64,000 bases of DNA, from positions 1 to 64,000 of the forward strand of contig JAODTK010005755.1 in the NCBI GenBank assembly GCA_026419785.1, given 5' to 3'. Under the pieces are notes generated by a model. That model was not told the origin of the DNA, did no database searches, and saw only the letters and a program-made list of their open reading frames with translations. This stretch comes from Sclerodactyla briareus (lineage: Eukaryota > Echinodermata > Holothuroidea > Dendrochirotida > Sclerodactylidae). Positions 32,011-43,984 of the stretch are shown here, in pieces (position 1 is the first letter of the stretch; each line of letters starts with the position of its first letter). The translations under genes were made by a program, and so were the position numbers.

Positions 32011-33252
32011 AATAATCGTGAAAAATGGTGGGTCCAAAATGGCATTGCGGGTATGTGAGGTACAAGGGAGCCCCCCTCCAACAGGGTTGGAGTTCACCCT
32101 GCTCCCCACAAAACACAAAACGCGGTGGTGTGTGCTGGTGTTAGTACTAAGCCAACATGAAGTCATGTCAAGGGATAGGAGGCAAATTTACCTAAATTAT
32201 GCCATTTTCCTTAGTTTGTCATATTAAGCTTAAACTGTGAAGTGTGGATAAACAGTGGACCGAACAATGCGAACAGGGGTCATTCAAAGAACGGGAGGTC
32301 AAAGGGAGATTAATATAGGTGCCGCTCTCAACAAGGGTACACAAACGCTGTTTCTGCCTCGATAAATGAGATGTGCCTCCGTCAGGTGTCAGGTGGGAGC
32401 TGAACAGTCCGGTTGTACCGTATGTCTGGCAACTAAGCTTTCATGTGCATGCTTCTATTGTCTTTGCCACACAGAGAATATAAAGCAAAAGCACTCTGTT
32501 CTCGTTACAAGTTCATTACCTGTTATGGCAAATCAGCTGAATTTAGCTTAGATGACAGGGTTAAGTGTCCTTTAAGGGAAATTCCAGCTAAATATTATAT
32601 TCTTAAGTTGAAAGAGAATAACAAATCATTCAATCTCTGTTCCAGGTTCATACGCATGTCGGTTGGGAAGATATGGTTCCTCAAAATGTCATATAATTGC
32701 TGATTCGGAAAGTGGAACCTTTATGTGACGTCAATATAAAAATCATAAGGGGAAAGACATATTTTCTTAACATTTTATGCGAATTGGTAGAAATTACGTC
32801 ATCAAATGTTGCCAATTGCCAAATTGCCAAATTAGCAGTGGAGTTTGTTAATCTTCGAAATTTCATAACTTCATAACGGAACATGCTATGAACATGAAAC
32901 AAAAGTTTGATGGGAATGGTTTTTAATGCAACAATCCCATGGCATTTATATTTTTGGCTGAACTTCCTAAAGGTTGGTACAGTGGCCCGGTGAGCTCATA
33001 TATGAAGACACTCAGAATCTTGTAATCTTGAATCTCCAGTTGTCTTTCTGAAAATATGTCAATTTTGGTCAGGCAAGGTAGTGGGAGTGCTTGGGTGGTC
33101 GGAGATTTTATCCGGAGTGAGCTGTCAGAAGGCGAGCAAGTGATGAGGATTCAAAGTGGTTCATAATTGATGGATGAGGGTGTTCCAGTTTTTGATGGCA
33201 TTTTGAAGTCGCACTGATCATGTTAACAAATTTTCCTTTCAACCACTACCTC
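32011..33252. other. No gene recognised
   Basis: Unassigned. A good acceptor-like TTCAATCTCTGTTCCAG ends near 32646, but no frame or donor after it is persuasive. Confidence 0.35.
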
Positions 33253-33570
33253 AGGGGCGTAGCGAAGGGTTGATTGGGGGGGTGTATAGATTATATTTTG
33301 CCGACGGATCGGCATGGTGACGATATGGGGGCGGGGTCTAATGGCGGGGGTGTCCCCCTCCCCTTGGAAATTTTGAATATTGAAACGTTCCCAGATGCGA
33401 CTGGTTCGCAAAAAATTTCCTGATTTCCAACTGCAGCTCGGAGTATTTAAAAGGCAGACCATCAATACACACGCGCGCGAAGCGCGCAAAAATTCGACCC
33501 TTCAATGTGCAACTGATCGGCAAGTTTCGCCATTTAAGTTCAGTCTCTTTCCACTTCGTATTAGGATTCT
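33253..33570 (+). repeat. Poly-G class dispersed repeat with a CG-palindrome
   Basis: Starts CAGGGGCGTAGCGAAGGG with a G7 run. It passes GGTGTCCCCCTCCCCTTGGA and ends with GCGCGC-GAA-GCGCGC (33473-33487) followed by AAAAATTCGACCC. It is one of the better preserved members of the class, with the same entry and the same GTCCCCCTCCCC step as the others. Confidence 0.6.
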
Positions 33571-34020
33571 CTAACGCAGCATTTTAGCTTATTCCGTGCC
33601 CAAAGTTGGGTAGTTGCCTGCCTGAAATTTTATCTGAAAAAAAAAAAAACTGGGGGGGGGGCCCTCTATCTCTCACCTTGTACTCTAGCGCTGCTGCCCG
33701 CATTATCCCCGCCGAAACCGACTGTTTCATTGTTTTATCTGAGAAATGCCCTTTCTAATGTTTTCAGGCAAATTGGCTTGATTATTTTTATATATCTCTG
33801 CATATATGACCATAAACAAAACTTTCAAAGAACTGTCAGTCCATGGAAAATAAAATGTCAAACGCTAACACCTTTGAGTGTCCCCCTTTTGCCGATTGCG
33901 ACAACTCGGTCCTCGTCCAATAACACCGACGGCGACGGGCGTCACAATAATGTTGCCGGCATTCCATTTTCTTGCCAACGCTGAATGTGCCAATTGTCCG
34001 AAAACGTCCTGGCTTCCGTT
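33571..34020. other. No gene recognised; A12/G9 run at 33640-33661
   Basis: Contains an A12 run joined to a G-run, then unassigned DNA with short frames. Confidence 0.35.
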
Positions 34021-34290
34021 CTTTCTTTCTATTCCATTTCCATTCCCTCATTCCCCTTCAATCTCATTACTTCCTTTCCTTTCCCTTCCCCTCTTTCTTC
34101 TTATTCCTCTCTCGCTCTTTTCCTCTTTTTCCTCCTCTACTCTCCTCTCTTTTCTTTCCTCTTTCTCGTTTTGCCGACAGGGACCGAAAATTGCCGACGG
34201 AACAAAATTATTGGGGGGGGTTGTGACACCCCCCCATAACCCCCCCCCCCCCCCCCCCCCCACCCCCCCCCGCTCGCTACGGCCCTGAAT
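34021..34290. repeat. 150-bp polypyrimidine tract followed by poly-C repeat
   Basis: From 34021 to about 34172 the plus strand is nearly all C and T (for example TTCCTTTCCTTTCCCTTCCC). It is followed by TTTTGCCGACAGG, GCCGACGG, a G-run, and C runs at 34240-34261 and 34263-34270. It ends CGCTCGCTACGGCCCTGA. Read on the minus strand the end is CAGGGCCGTAGCGAGCGGGG, the entry of the poly-G class. Confidence 0.7.
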
Positions 34291-36708
34291 AGCGGAGTAG
34301 AGGACATGTAACAAAATCCTACACCCTGGCTTTTGTTAGTCCGTCATGCTACCTTGTAGGTATGTAAGTTTACTTAAAAACAAGAATTTGTGCGTAAGTA
34401 TGAGATGGGTTGCAGTAGGTGGCATGATGCTATGGGCGGTTTCTACCAGAAGTTGCCCTGCCACATTGGCACTATCACTTTGTGACAGTCCACAGCAATC
34501 CCACTCTCCAGCGCAGATTGCTGTTGTCATTCCTCCAGCGACAATACATTTGCCAGTACCTGATTTTGCAGAGTATCGGTTTGGGCGCTAATGAACACTC
34601 CCGAGTGTCAAAAGAATTAAACCATTGATCTGGCCTCTGTTCAGTCCGTTGAGTTGATTGCATCATCTACTGGTCACGCGAGACGGTACTACAGCAAGAA
34701 GCCAGCATTGAGTGATTCACAATCTGGGTCAAACCAATGTACTGACATAGTTTTGTTGGGGCAGGTGCCACCAGTGAGGAAGAGATTATTTTTCAATACA
34801 CACAAGAAGTTTTTTTTTTGTACTTCAAGGGAGAGGGTGTGTGTTTCGCATGGCCTACCCTGCAAGATTGAAACAGTAGCAGATAACTGGAGTCTATTCA
34901 AACTCTTGGTGACGAAGCCGCTGTTACCTAAGTCAATGTTAATGGTTAGATCGATTTCAGCCGTTCCAGATCTGAGAATTCCAATTTTGAGCCATGTTTG
35001 ATCAGCCACTTCATAATCTCAATCTTGTAGCTAGTGTGTGATGTGGTTGACCCAAACCTTACAGTAGATCATTGAGCGGGGGCTCTAGTGGCATGGTTAG
35101 GACCGGACCGACTCGGCAGTAAAATAATCGTCTACTTTCGGCTCGATAGCGTGCCATCCATGTTGTCGGGGCCGTAAATCAGTGCGTATGTACAGTAGCA
35201 CGAGTGTCCCAAGCTTGACATTAAACTCCCTCCAAAAAGTATTTGCAAGTTCCCGCAAGCAACCATCATTACATTCTACTCAAGGTTCTGGTGGAACACC
35301 CAAATATTATGTTTGTTGTGCCTATTAATATGGACGTGAGGTCTATGGAAAATGGACATCTTGAATTTCGTTTCAATCAGTGTTGGCGCTAAGAGGAGGG
35401 GTAGAGGATTGTGCTAATTGCTGAACATTCCTTTCCAAGTATTCTGGGTTCTGGGGGGTTAGTGTTACTGCACTATGATTTTTGTTCAGCCGAGTCCTTC
35501 TCTTCTCACTTTTAAAATCCATTGTAAAATAAATCCCGGAGAGGAATTCTCTCCTAGTTTAAAAAGCTTAGTGCCAGCAATGGATCAACGGACACTAGTT
35601 GGTGGGGCCATGGTTTAAATCACATATTGATTGAATAAGCTGTCATGATTACAGTTAAGGAGATGACAATGCTACTGTGTCAAAGGTTATTGGGTCACTA
35701 TGGTTCCACTCGAGGCCATGCAGTGTATACGCGGCAAAACAATCTTTCGAAACTCCTTGACAAAAAATACACATCCTACCAGCAAATAATGTACAAATAA
35801 TGTTATAGAGTTGGTTAATCCTCAGTGAGTTTTTGACACACAAGTCAACGGTGGGAACATGACAATAAGCCTGTTGATAGGTGTTAATGATCTTGTAAAT
35901 GGTATGTTAACGATATGTGTCAGAGGTCGCAGGGCATCATCTGGCCACGTACACAATGCTGCACACAACAAAGAACTCCCTCATTCCCTTGGCATAATGA
36001 TATACAGGTACCCTTGACCAACCGAAAAGTTCTGACAAGTGTTCCACGTACTCATCATCACCAGTGGCCTTGCTATGGGGAGATGGCTCCCTCCCCAACA
36101 TGTTCCTCTCGTCTTTTTCCCCTCCACTAATTCAGATAGTGTAGCAGGGGTTCCTTGGCTGGACTGGTGCGAGCCATGATAGGCATTATTAGACACTGTT
36201 AAACATATTGATAAAAAAAAATTGGGGTTGTCCTCAAAGACTGGTGACGGAACAAAATAGGTGGAATAGAACTATGTGGGAAATGTAGCCTCTCTCCCCT
36301 TTCCCCACCACTATTGACTGACCTGACAATTTATCGGCAGGACAGGATTAGAATAGAGAGTGTGAAGATGGACAAAGCCTGTATGACACAGTCAGTTGTT
36401 GGCAGTCTCTTTGTACACAGTTAATGTAGATGCATGATCTTTTTTTAAAATAACAAATCGCTGTACAGAGTCCGTCAGTATTTCCAGAATCAGCAACTAT
36501 ACCCCCATAAATACAAAACTATTGGCAGTTGACCAATTTTTACCGTATGGGAAGTATTAGGGTACCGTATGTTACTTGTATGTTAATGACTGCGGATCCA
36601 TTGGGGTGGTCATCTGATGGATACCCCTGGCTCTGTGCCAATGTACGGGTATGTTGCTTTTAAGTTCAACCCAACCACCTCAACCCCTCCTGCCTATCCC
36701 TCTTGCAG
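34291..36708. other. No gene recognised
   Basis: Several 60-115 codon frames on both strands, some with non-ATG starts (for example the minus-strand 34689-35009 frame begins at GTG). None shows a domain, and no RNA gene or repeat pair was found. Confidence 0.35.
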
Positions 36709-36759
36709 CTCCGAGGTGGTTCCAAATATGGAACCGTTCGTCCTCCGTCGGACAGCTAA
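36709..36759 (+). CDS. Candidate terminal coding exon, 16 codons plus stop
   Basis: A long pyrimidine tract (AACCCCTCCTGCCTATCCC then TCTTGCAG) ends at 36708, one of the strongest acceptor-like sites in the window. The next bases read LRGGSKYGTVRPPSDS then TAA (36757-36759). The other two frames also stay open for more than 20 codons, so the phase is uncertain. No upstream exon of the same gene was identified and the peptide is not recognised. Confidence 0.25.
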   Translation, partial: LRGGSKYGTVRPPSDS

Positions 36760-38261
36760 TGAGCGAAGTTCAGGGTGAATTGTGATATTTCCATAGTGAA
36801 CTATAGTCAAGCCTCATACTCTCACACATGTTAAATGCACACAACCGAATGGGGTGCCGAACATAGCTTGGGATCAAGGCTGAAAGAGCATATTGCAGGG
36901 AAAAATGAGAGATTTTCCCCTAATTGGGGGAAAGCACTTTCATTGTGAAAGAACAACATTTGTTATGTATGGAGTGGAAGCCTCTGAAGTTTTGCCACCA
37001 TGCGGAGGCTGATGGCCATCCATTCAGATTCGATTTCCAAACTTATGCATATCCTGGTAATCCGTTTAATGACAGAGTGCTTTCGCGGATTTGTGAGCGG
37101 TAGACATAGCAACATATTATTTGCTGGTTTGCTGTGATGTCCTCAATCCTATCCATTATTGAACTAGCTAGATCGAGAGACACATGCTGTTTTTGTGTTC
37201 ACCATGTAGACACCTGTCTATTTTTTTTCACAACATACCTGCCCCCATGGAGCGTACCCTCCATGCTGCCCCCCACCCACCCTTCTCCTGCCGGGAGGCA
37301 TTGTCGATCCCTAGAGAAAAGGTTGATCAAGTGGTCTGAAACTTGGATTCAAATAAGCTCCACACCTGTCTGGTTACGATGACAACAGCAGTCACCGGTT
37401 TGCCTTTCAACTGATGTCCATGAGCCATCTTCCTATCAGTATAGTTGACTCGGTGCTTCCACCTATAGTGGTTAATTTTTTTGTGCACAGCTATGTCATC
37501 CTAGTGTTGGAGATTTGTATCGTTTGTGATATGATCATAGGATTTTCACAGTATTGTTAATATATATATTCAGAAATGAAAGCCCAAGTTTGTTTTTTGG
37601 CGTAGATAGTATAAATTTTACTTTCACATGGTAAGTTTAAACAACTTCATTTGCCTCATCTGCCCTACTTTTGCGGGTCAAATGGACATAATTTAATTGG
37701 ATGAGCAATTGACCATAGCAGCTTGCTAGCCAAATTAGATGTTTGCTGATCATTTCATAAGTTGATCGCACTTCGGGTATTCCCTATGTTACAAAGCATG
37801 CCAATCAAAAACATTTTGCCTAATAAGGGTAGAGATGCCAACGTGGACCACTTTGTAGAAAATGTCAGCAAACCAGAATTTTGAACTGAACCAAAAATTC
37901 TGTGACAAGGAGCGAGGGGAGGCCTCAATTTGGGGTGATTTCTCCTTGCGGTCAGTGCAATAATTTTGCAAACAATTATAGCAAATTCAAGGCCGTAAAC
38001 GCGAAGGAGTGAGTGTCAATTAGCTCCTCCAGAGAGTGGTCGAATGGGAGAGATTTGAAAAAAAAAAGAATGAGGGAAAATTCAGACGTGTGCCATAGGG
38101 GGAAAATTACTGCGCTCCCATGTCCACATCATGGGTGAGTGGGACACACTGAAACAGGGTGTGATTACCAACTCAGCAGGGGTGATGACAGGGGTGCTTC
38201 TAGTGAACCGTCAGCATATTAATTCTACTTTTCTGTCATCTTACCCCTAATTGGCAACCTA
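36760..38261. other. No gene confirmed; Kozak-like small ORF at 37000
   Basis: GCCACCATGC at 36994-37003 is a near-perfect animal start context. It opens a 45-codon frame ending at 37137 (MRRLMAIHSDSISK...). The product is not recognised. Otherwise unassigned. Confidence 0.3.
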
Positions 38262-38432
38262 ATGTGCGAATCACGCGAGAGAGAGACAAAAATGCTGGAG
38301 GAGCACGATAGAGTAGAAGATATCCTGCCAGGAAAATTTTATGAGATTTTCGAGAGCGTAAACGCTGACAAAAAGCCAAATTCTCTGGAACAGAGTTCTT
38401 GGCTAAACCCGACGGTTTGGCTGGCAAATTGA
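38262..38432 (+). CDS. Small ORF, 56 codons, protein-like composition
   Basis: ATG at 38262 opens MCESREREТ-type acidic/basic text and continues MLEEHDRVEDILPGK, FYEIFESVNADKKPN, SLEQSSWLNPTVWLAN, then TGA (38430-38432). The mix of charged and aromatic residues looks more like a real protein than most frames here. If the TGA is ignored, the same frame runs 17 more codons (EGRWGANPDYVVKGRKC) to TAG at 38484-38486. The stop could therefore be a TGG-to-TGA change, a sequencing error, or the true end. An 86-codon frame is open on the other strand. I do not recognise the family; an exon of a spliced gene is equally possible. Confidence 0.3.
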   Translation: MCESRERETKMLEEHDRVEDILPGKFYEIFESVNADKKPNSLEQSSWLNPTVWLAN

Positions 38433-40906
38433 GAAGGGCGATGGGGTGCCAACCCGGACTACGTGGTAAAAGGAAGAAAGTGCTAGGTCTTGACATAATA
38501 TGGGGGGGTGGTGCAGGGATGCCAAGTAAGATGAGTATTAACAGTTCACAGATTCACAATTACTGTCCTGTTCTGTGGATTTTAAGGGGGGGGGAGGGAG
38601 TTCTGGGTGTAATGACCTTCTTCATCAAACTTTGTGGGATGGAGGTTTCTGGGTTATGAACCTTCTCTTCCATCCCTCCACCTCAATCCAATCACTGTTG
38701 CAGGATGATCATAATATTAACTATGCTCACCTACTTGTGGGAAATAAGTACAGCAAACTGTTATAGCTTCACGAATTAATTGGACTGTTTCCACTTAGTC
38801 CACATCTGATGGAGACAACCCCCAGATATAGATATTTAATATCAATTCCTCCTCCCGGGCCGTTCACCACAGAGTCAATAACGTGCTCGTCCAGTTGTAA
38901 AACGCCGTCAGCTCGAAGCATTCCGGTTCACCCAAGGGTATAGGTTCGGCTTTCCCTCTGTTTGTGCCAGACTTTGTTATTTTCTCCCCCCTGGATCAAG
39001 GGGAGAGGCCCTAATGGGGAGTAAAACAAATCATACGAAGATATGGGAAGAGGACGTGGGGGGAGCCACATGATCACCTTGTATGGCAGGTTTGTTCTGA
39101 GTGCTATTTGCTATGCTCACGAGCCCTATCTCCGCAATTGATCGTGTCTATTCAGAGTGGAGCAATTATTGCAGGTTTACCCCCCCCGACAATCCAGTCG
39201 TTTTTACCCAATTGCCGTTCTCCCATCGTGCTGAGAAGTTTTAGCTGGTATACATTTGGGGAAGACTTTACAATTTTGACAATATGAACGCGACAGTGGA
39301 GTCTAAAGCTGGAGAAGTGTACGGAAAGAAACGAGGGGAATGCCTTTGGAAAAAAAACAAAATTTATGTCACCTCTGGGATGTGTTCGGGCAAGGGTTAA
39401 CACAGTTTGGATTCTCAAAGGAGCCCAAAGCCATTCTCAATTGCCCAAGGCCTATGCTCAACTTAGTGACATAATTATGGCCTATTTTTAAACTGTAAGC
39501 ACTCCTTGAAATAAAAACACAATCTCCCATAATTCACCTGTGTGGTGGGCATCTTGAGTTTTTGTGTCAATAAGGATGTGTCATTTTGCCAGGGAAGGAG
39601 GAGAAAAGATAATTCTATAAAATGTTGGTGTGAAGTCCGACTGCCAGGGTACCCATGGAACCTTTGACACCTACCATATCATTATCATATCATTACATCC
39701 CATTAGCTGTAACGTGACACATTCCCTAAGTATGAATGCAGAGTGCGGCAGGACTCCATGATTGCCCAAATGCCTCTGACTATGGATGGAAATGAAAGTG
39801 CTCTATAGGTGTATTCGGATTGCAGAGATGAAGATGGGGTTCCCACTGAGCAGAATTCATTCCAAATGAGTATGGAATGAGCCTTGCGTAGGACAACATT
39901 ACCACATGTACCAATGCAGCGTGATGCCGCCCTGCGCTGACATGGACTACTTCCCATATTATATAAAGCCAACTAACATCTCTGTACATGAGCTCTGCAT
40001 TTCTATAGTCTTTCATAAATCATCATGCAGTTATCCGCTTCATCAACATAATATTCGAGGTTTGCACATCCCATACCCCATCCCGCATTCGCACTTATAT
40101 GGATCCTACTTTATAGAACTGCTGCTACGTTAGACTGCCCGCCCTTCTTCATTCATGCAAATAGCTGTTTCCCACAGCAATGCTTAACTTTGGGTCCATC
40201 GACCCCTGGGGACTCCATGGAAATGATTTGTTGAAAGAAAATGAGGACCATCATCACCATCCCTTGCTTTTGCTAACAATCACTGACCGGGGAAGGGGGT
40301 CCCCCCCCCACCCCAAATATTCCTGTTAATTGCCAGGGGGTTGTGGAGAAAAGAAACCAGTTGAGAACCTATATACATTTTACAGGATTAAAGGACAATG
40401 CAGGGGCATTGGGATACATCAGAGTTTATTCGTGATTCATGGGGGATGAAAACCCATATATAGCTCCAAAACCCTTTCAATACCAAGTTTCTTCATGGAC
40501 TTAAAAAGAGAAATTCAGGGAGAATCACTTATTGTTCAAATAACGCATTACATCAAAACTCAACATTCGTAGGAAGCTCACCAACATCATGTAACAGAAA
40601 GGTCGTTTTTTAGATATGTTTGGTTTGGACTTGAATGTAGGTTTCTCTACAGCTATTTATATCCTTCCAGATAATTCTCTTTGGCGGCTTCTGAATATTT
40701 CAGCTGCGTGATTTGAGACTCCACTGTCATGGATAATTTACTTTGTAAATTATTTTTAAAGCATAGCCGCATGCTAGTGTAGCCACAACTGAGGTGCATG
40801 ATGGGATTCTTTAGATCCAAAGTACAAATGGTCATGTAAACATCACTTGGCTTTCAGCACCGTCAGGTATTATATTGAGGGAATCAGAAGATACGAGGGA
40901 TTGTTG
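38433..40906. other. No gene recognised
   Basis: Contains minor G/C runs near 38503, 38587, 39180 and 40302. Short frames only; no TE protein, tRNA or tandem repeat was seen. Confidence 0.35.
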
Positions 40907-41022
40907 CAGAATTTAAAACCGGGATGACGTCATCAATAGGAGGGTAGAAAATTCCGAGGCGTTGCCGAGGGATTTATTTTGCCTCCTATTATGACGTCAT
41001 TTCAAAACCGGTTTTTAATGTT
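40907..41022. mobile_element. Foldback MITE-like element with twin TGACGTCA sites
   Basis: The left arm reads AAAACCGGGATGACGTCATC, then AATAGGAGG. The right arm carries CCTCCTATTATGACGTCATT, then TCAAAACCGG, its approximate reverse complement. The centre has a second nested pair, ATTCCGAGGCGTTGCCGAGG. Each arm holds TGACGTCA, itself a palindrome and the consensus cAMP response element. The outer flanks GAATCAG and TGATTC also pair. No target duplication could be fixed. Confidence 0.7.
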
Positions 41023-43984
41023 TGATTCGAAAACAAAGGCTGAGTATCTGTTTATTATCCTAGTCATCAATATTCGATCATTTCTCACGAAAAAAAGTGA
41101 GGAAATAAACAAGAAACATACCTCCTTTATATATCCTATTTAAATTCTCCCAAAAAAACTGCTCAATTGACAAACGGTGTCAAAACTGCGAATGGGACAC
41201 AGCTGCATGGCGTGTTGCCAAAATTGTGCACAAAACAATACCTGATACCGATATAGAAAACGTACGTTGCATGCTACCGTTACATGTACGAATGGCCAGG
41301 CCGAGCACATTTCTAATTTTACACTCGCAGTATATGTACAGTAGCTAATTGTTAACGATACGAACATAGGCCAATAGTCCAATACTGGTGTACTACTACT
41401 AGCCTTGATTGAGTCGATCGAATGAGTGCAGCGGATTCTGATACAGACACCCTGTTGTGGTCGGGATAAATACGGGGAATCCAAGTAATTTAGAAACAAT
41501 GGAAAGTACAAATTTACGGAACATCGACATATTACAATTCGTGGAAAATACATCCATCGTGTGATCGTATTCGAAGAAAAATGCAGGTCGTGCCATTTTG
41601 AATGTTTTTCCCTCGTTTTTCGACCGAGTGCATTCATTTGACTGGTAAGTGAGACTTTTGCTTTTCCCAAATTCCTGTCAGAGAGAGGAAGTTAGGAACC
41701 TCTAAAAGCATTTTCCAAGCGGTACTGTTTGTGACTGAGATATTTAAAAAACTCTCCTTCATATTTCGAAATTTATGCCTGTGATCATCCGGTAAAATGC
41801 TACTCTACCTTAGTTGACTGGCAGTCTAACGTTAGAGTAGCATTTCCCTGAATCATCGCAGATGAAATCAGACCAGTCTCAGTTTCGCACCCGTCCAGGC
41901 TTCTCATCATCCACCCCGTGTTTCTTTCGACTCGGGCATTTGACATCTAGACTGCATGTACCATATTTCATATCTAGTGTCTGAAAAGGACGACGAGAAG
42001 AATTCCCAAAAATTAAGTTCTACCTGTGGCCTAATCCTCTGCTCAATGCAAGGTGATAAAATCTCTGGAGAAGTTTCGTGAAATATGGGCGTTAGCACTA
42101 TATGTGTTAGATTACTACGATTCGGCACGATCGAAAATGCGTACAAACGCGATATAGGCACTACCGAGTAGTCGTGTGCAACTTGAAGTTCTAGAACACT
42201 GAAAAACTTCCCGCAAGTCTGTTGATCGCACTTTGAAGTTCTCCCCAGACACTTTGTTGTCGCGGCTGTCCGCCCCTCGCCGTGTTTAGTACTGGAATTA
42301 TAACCGTTATAATTCACTTTCACCATAAACTTTACGTCCATAGGTCCATGGTATTTATGAATGTTGCCTTTAAGCCATCATGAATGAATATCCTGTGAAG
42401 CAACAGGGGCAGGATCATGCTCCCACTTTCCCACTATTGGCTTTTCAGAAATGACCCCCCTCCCCAAAGAAAATTTCAATCAGAATGGCTTGGAAATAGC
42501 ACACATAGGCTGACATAGCATACTTTTGCATCTTCCGCCCTTCTGCAAGCGAAAATTCTCCAAAAGGGGGGGGGGGACACTTCCCCTCCCCTTGGACCCC
42601 TCTTCCAGATGGCTATTAGTCTTAATTGTTTCCACTCTCGCAACATTAAAGGGCAACTACAGGCCTCGGAACAGCGAGGTTATAATCGTGGAGAATGGAA
42701 AATATATATAGGTCCAAACCCAATTTCAAACAATGTGTCCATATGGTTGGAGTTATTGGCCTCAATATTGGTCCATTATACCAGAGAAATTGGGGAGAAT
42801 CCCAATCGCCACAATAACGCATTGCATGCACACTTGAAACCCGGAAGTTTGTCTTGCATTTCATTGTTTTCTGCTGTTTGAATAAGTCCACATTTAGCAA
42901 AAGTGCTGTTGTCTTTCTCTCACCAAATTAACCATAACACCTACCCACCATATGCGATCCTCTCCCATAACTAATTCTTTTCAAATGAAAATAATGTGTG
43001 ATTTCAATAGAAACAAAGATTGTATGCAGGGCTTGGTACCGTATGACATCCTTATTATTGCATATGGATTCTTTCGATCTTGCGCAATACCATGCACAAA
43101 TCCAAAGGAGCGTAACTCTGTAAAGGAAAGGTGTAACACTGATGCATCAGTTTTTCTCCACGTATAGCATCTTTATAATCTATTTCAGATATTCAACTTA
43201 CCCTAGTGGACCTGGCACCCCCCCCGCGCCATTGAACCTCTGGCAATAACATAATTTATAATTATCCTGGTCAGTTGTCCTTTAACTTCACCTGACCCTT
43301 GTCAGAGGGAGGCTGTTCACTCGCTATAGGCGATTACACTGGCCACTACAGGAATATGCTCTTTAATTGGATCCACAGTTGGTATTTCCCTGCCATATAC
43401 TGTATGCAAGTTAACATGATTTATTCAAAGAACCACACCTCCTCTTTCGAATATATGGCAAATCTTTTTCACAGGACATGATCGAATCTGTGCCGCACTC
43501 TAGTGTGAAAGCTTACAAATCATGTCAAATAAACAAACCGCTCCTCCCCAATTCGTGTGTTACTCAAGCAAGATACAAATCGGAGACATGGATACTAATG
43601 CGTTCCAATGGTGACTCTTGACAAGCCTTTAGGAATTGAAACCATTTGAACAAATTTTATCTGATACAAGTATGTATATAATCTGACACAATCTTGTAAA
43701 AAAAAAAAATACAAATTACCCCTTATGTCAAGGGCATGCACCCCAGAGAAAAACCCCCTCCCTGTAAAAAAAAATTGGAAAGTTGATGCCGGCATGTCCT
43801 CTAAAAAGTCTGTATCAAACAATTGAACTATCAGGATGTGGGAGAAGAGACTTTCATTTTAGGCCTTCCTGTGAAACACTTTCGTTTTGCAAAATGGCAG
43901 CATTCACTATGTGGACTCTATAGGCAGCCTCTGCATCATTCCCCCCTTCTGCTGTTATGGAGGCATCATGTTGGAATCTACAAA
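41023..43984. other. No gene confirmed; weak minus-strand ORFs
   Basis: On the minus strand, AAAATGGCACG near 41596 opens a 65-codon frame (MARPAFFFEYDHTMD...) overlapping a longer non-ATG frame. A 144-codon ATG frame lies at 41907-42341. On the plus strand a good donor (GACTG|GTAAGTGAG) sits at 41643. None of these can be tied to a known family. A G10 run with GGACACTTCCCCTCCCC at 42566-42605 is a poly-G class repeat piece. Confidence 0.3.

Noticed and set aside
31855..32166. Phe/Pro-rich minus-strand frames
   Set aside because: Direct product of the polypurine tract read on the other strand.
34689..35009. 106-codon minus-strand frame with protein-like text
   Set aside because: Begins at GTG, no ATG in good context, no splice sites and no family recognised.
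41140..41670. 176-codon minus-strand frame
   Set aside because: Starts at TTG, has no motif, and overlaps another open frame on the same strand.
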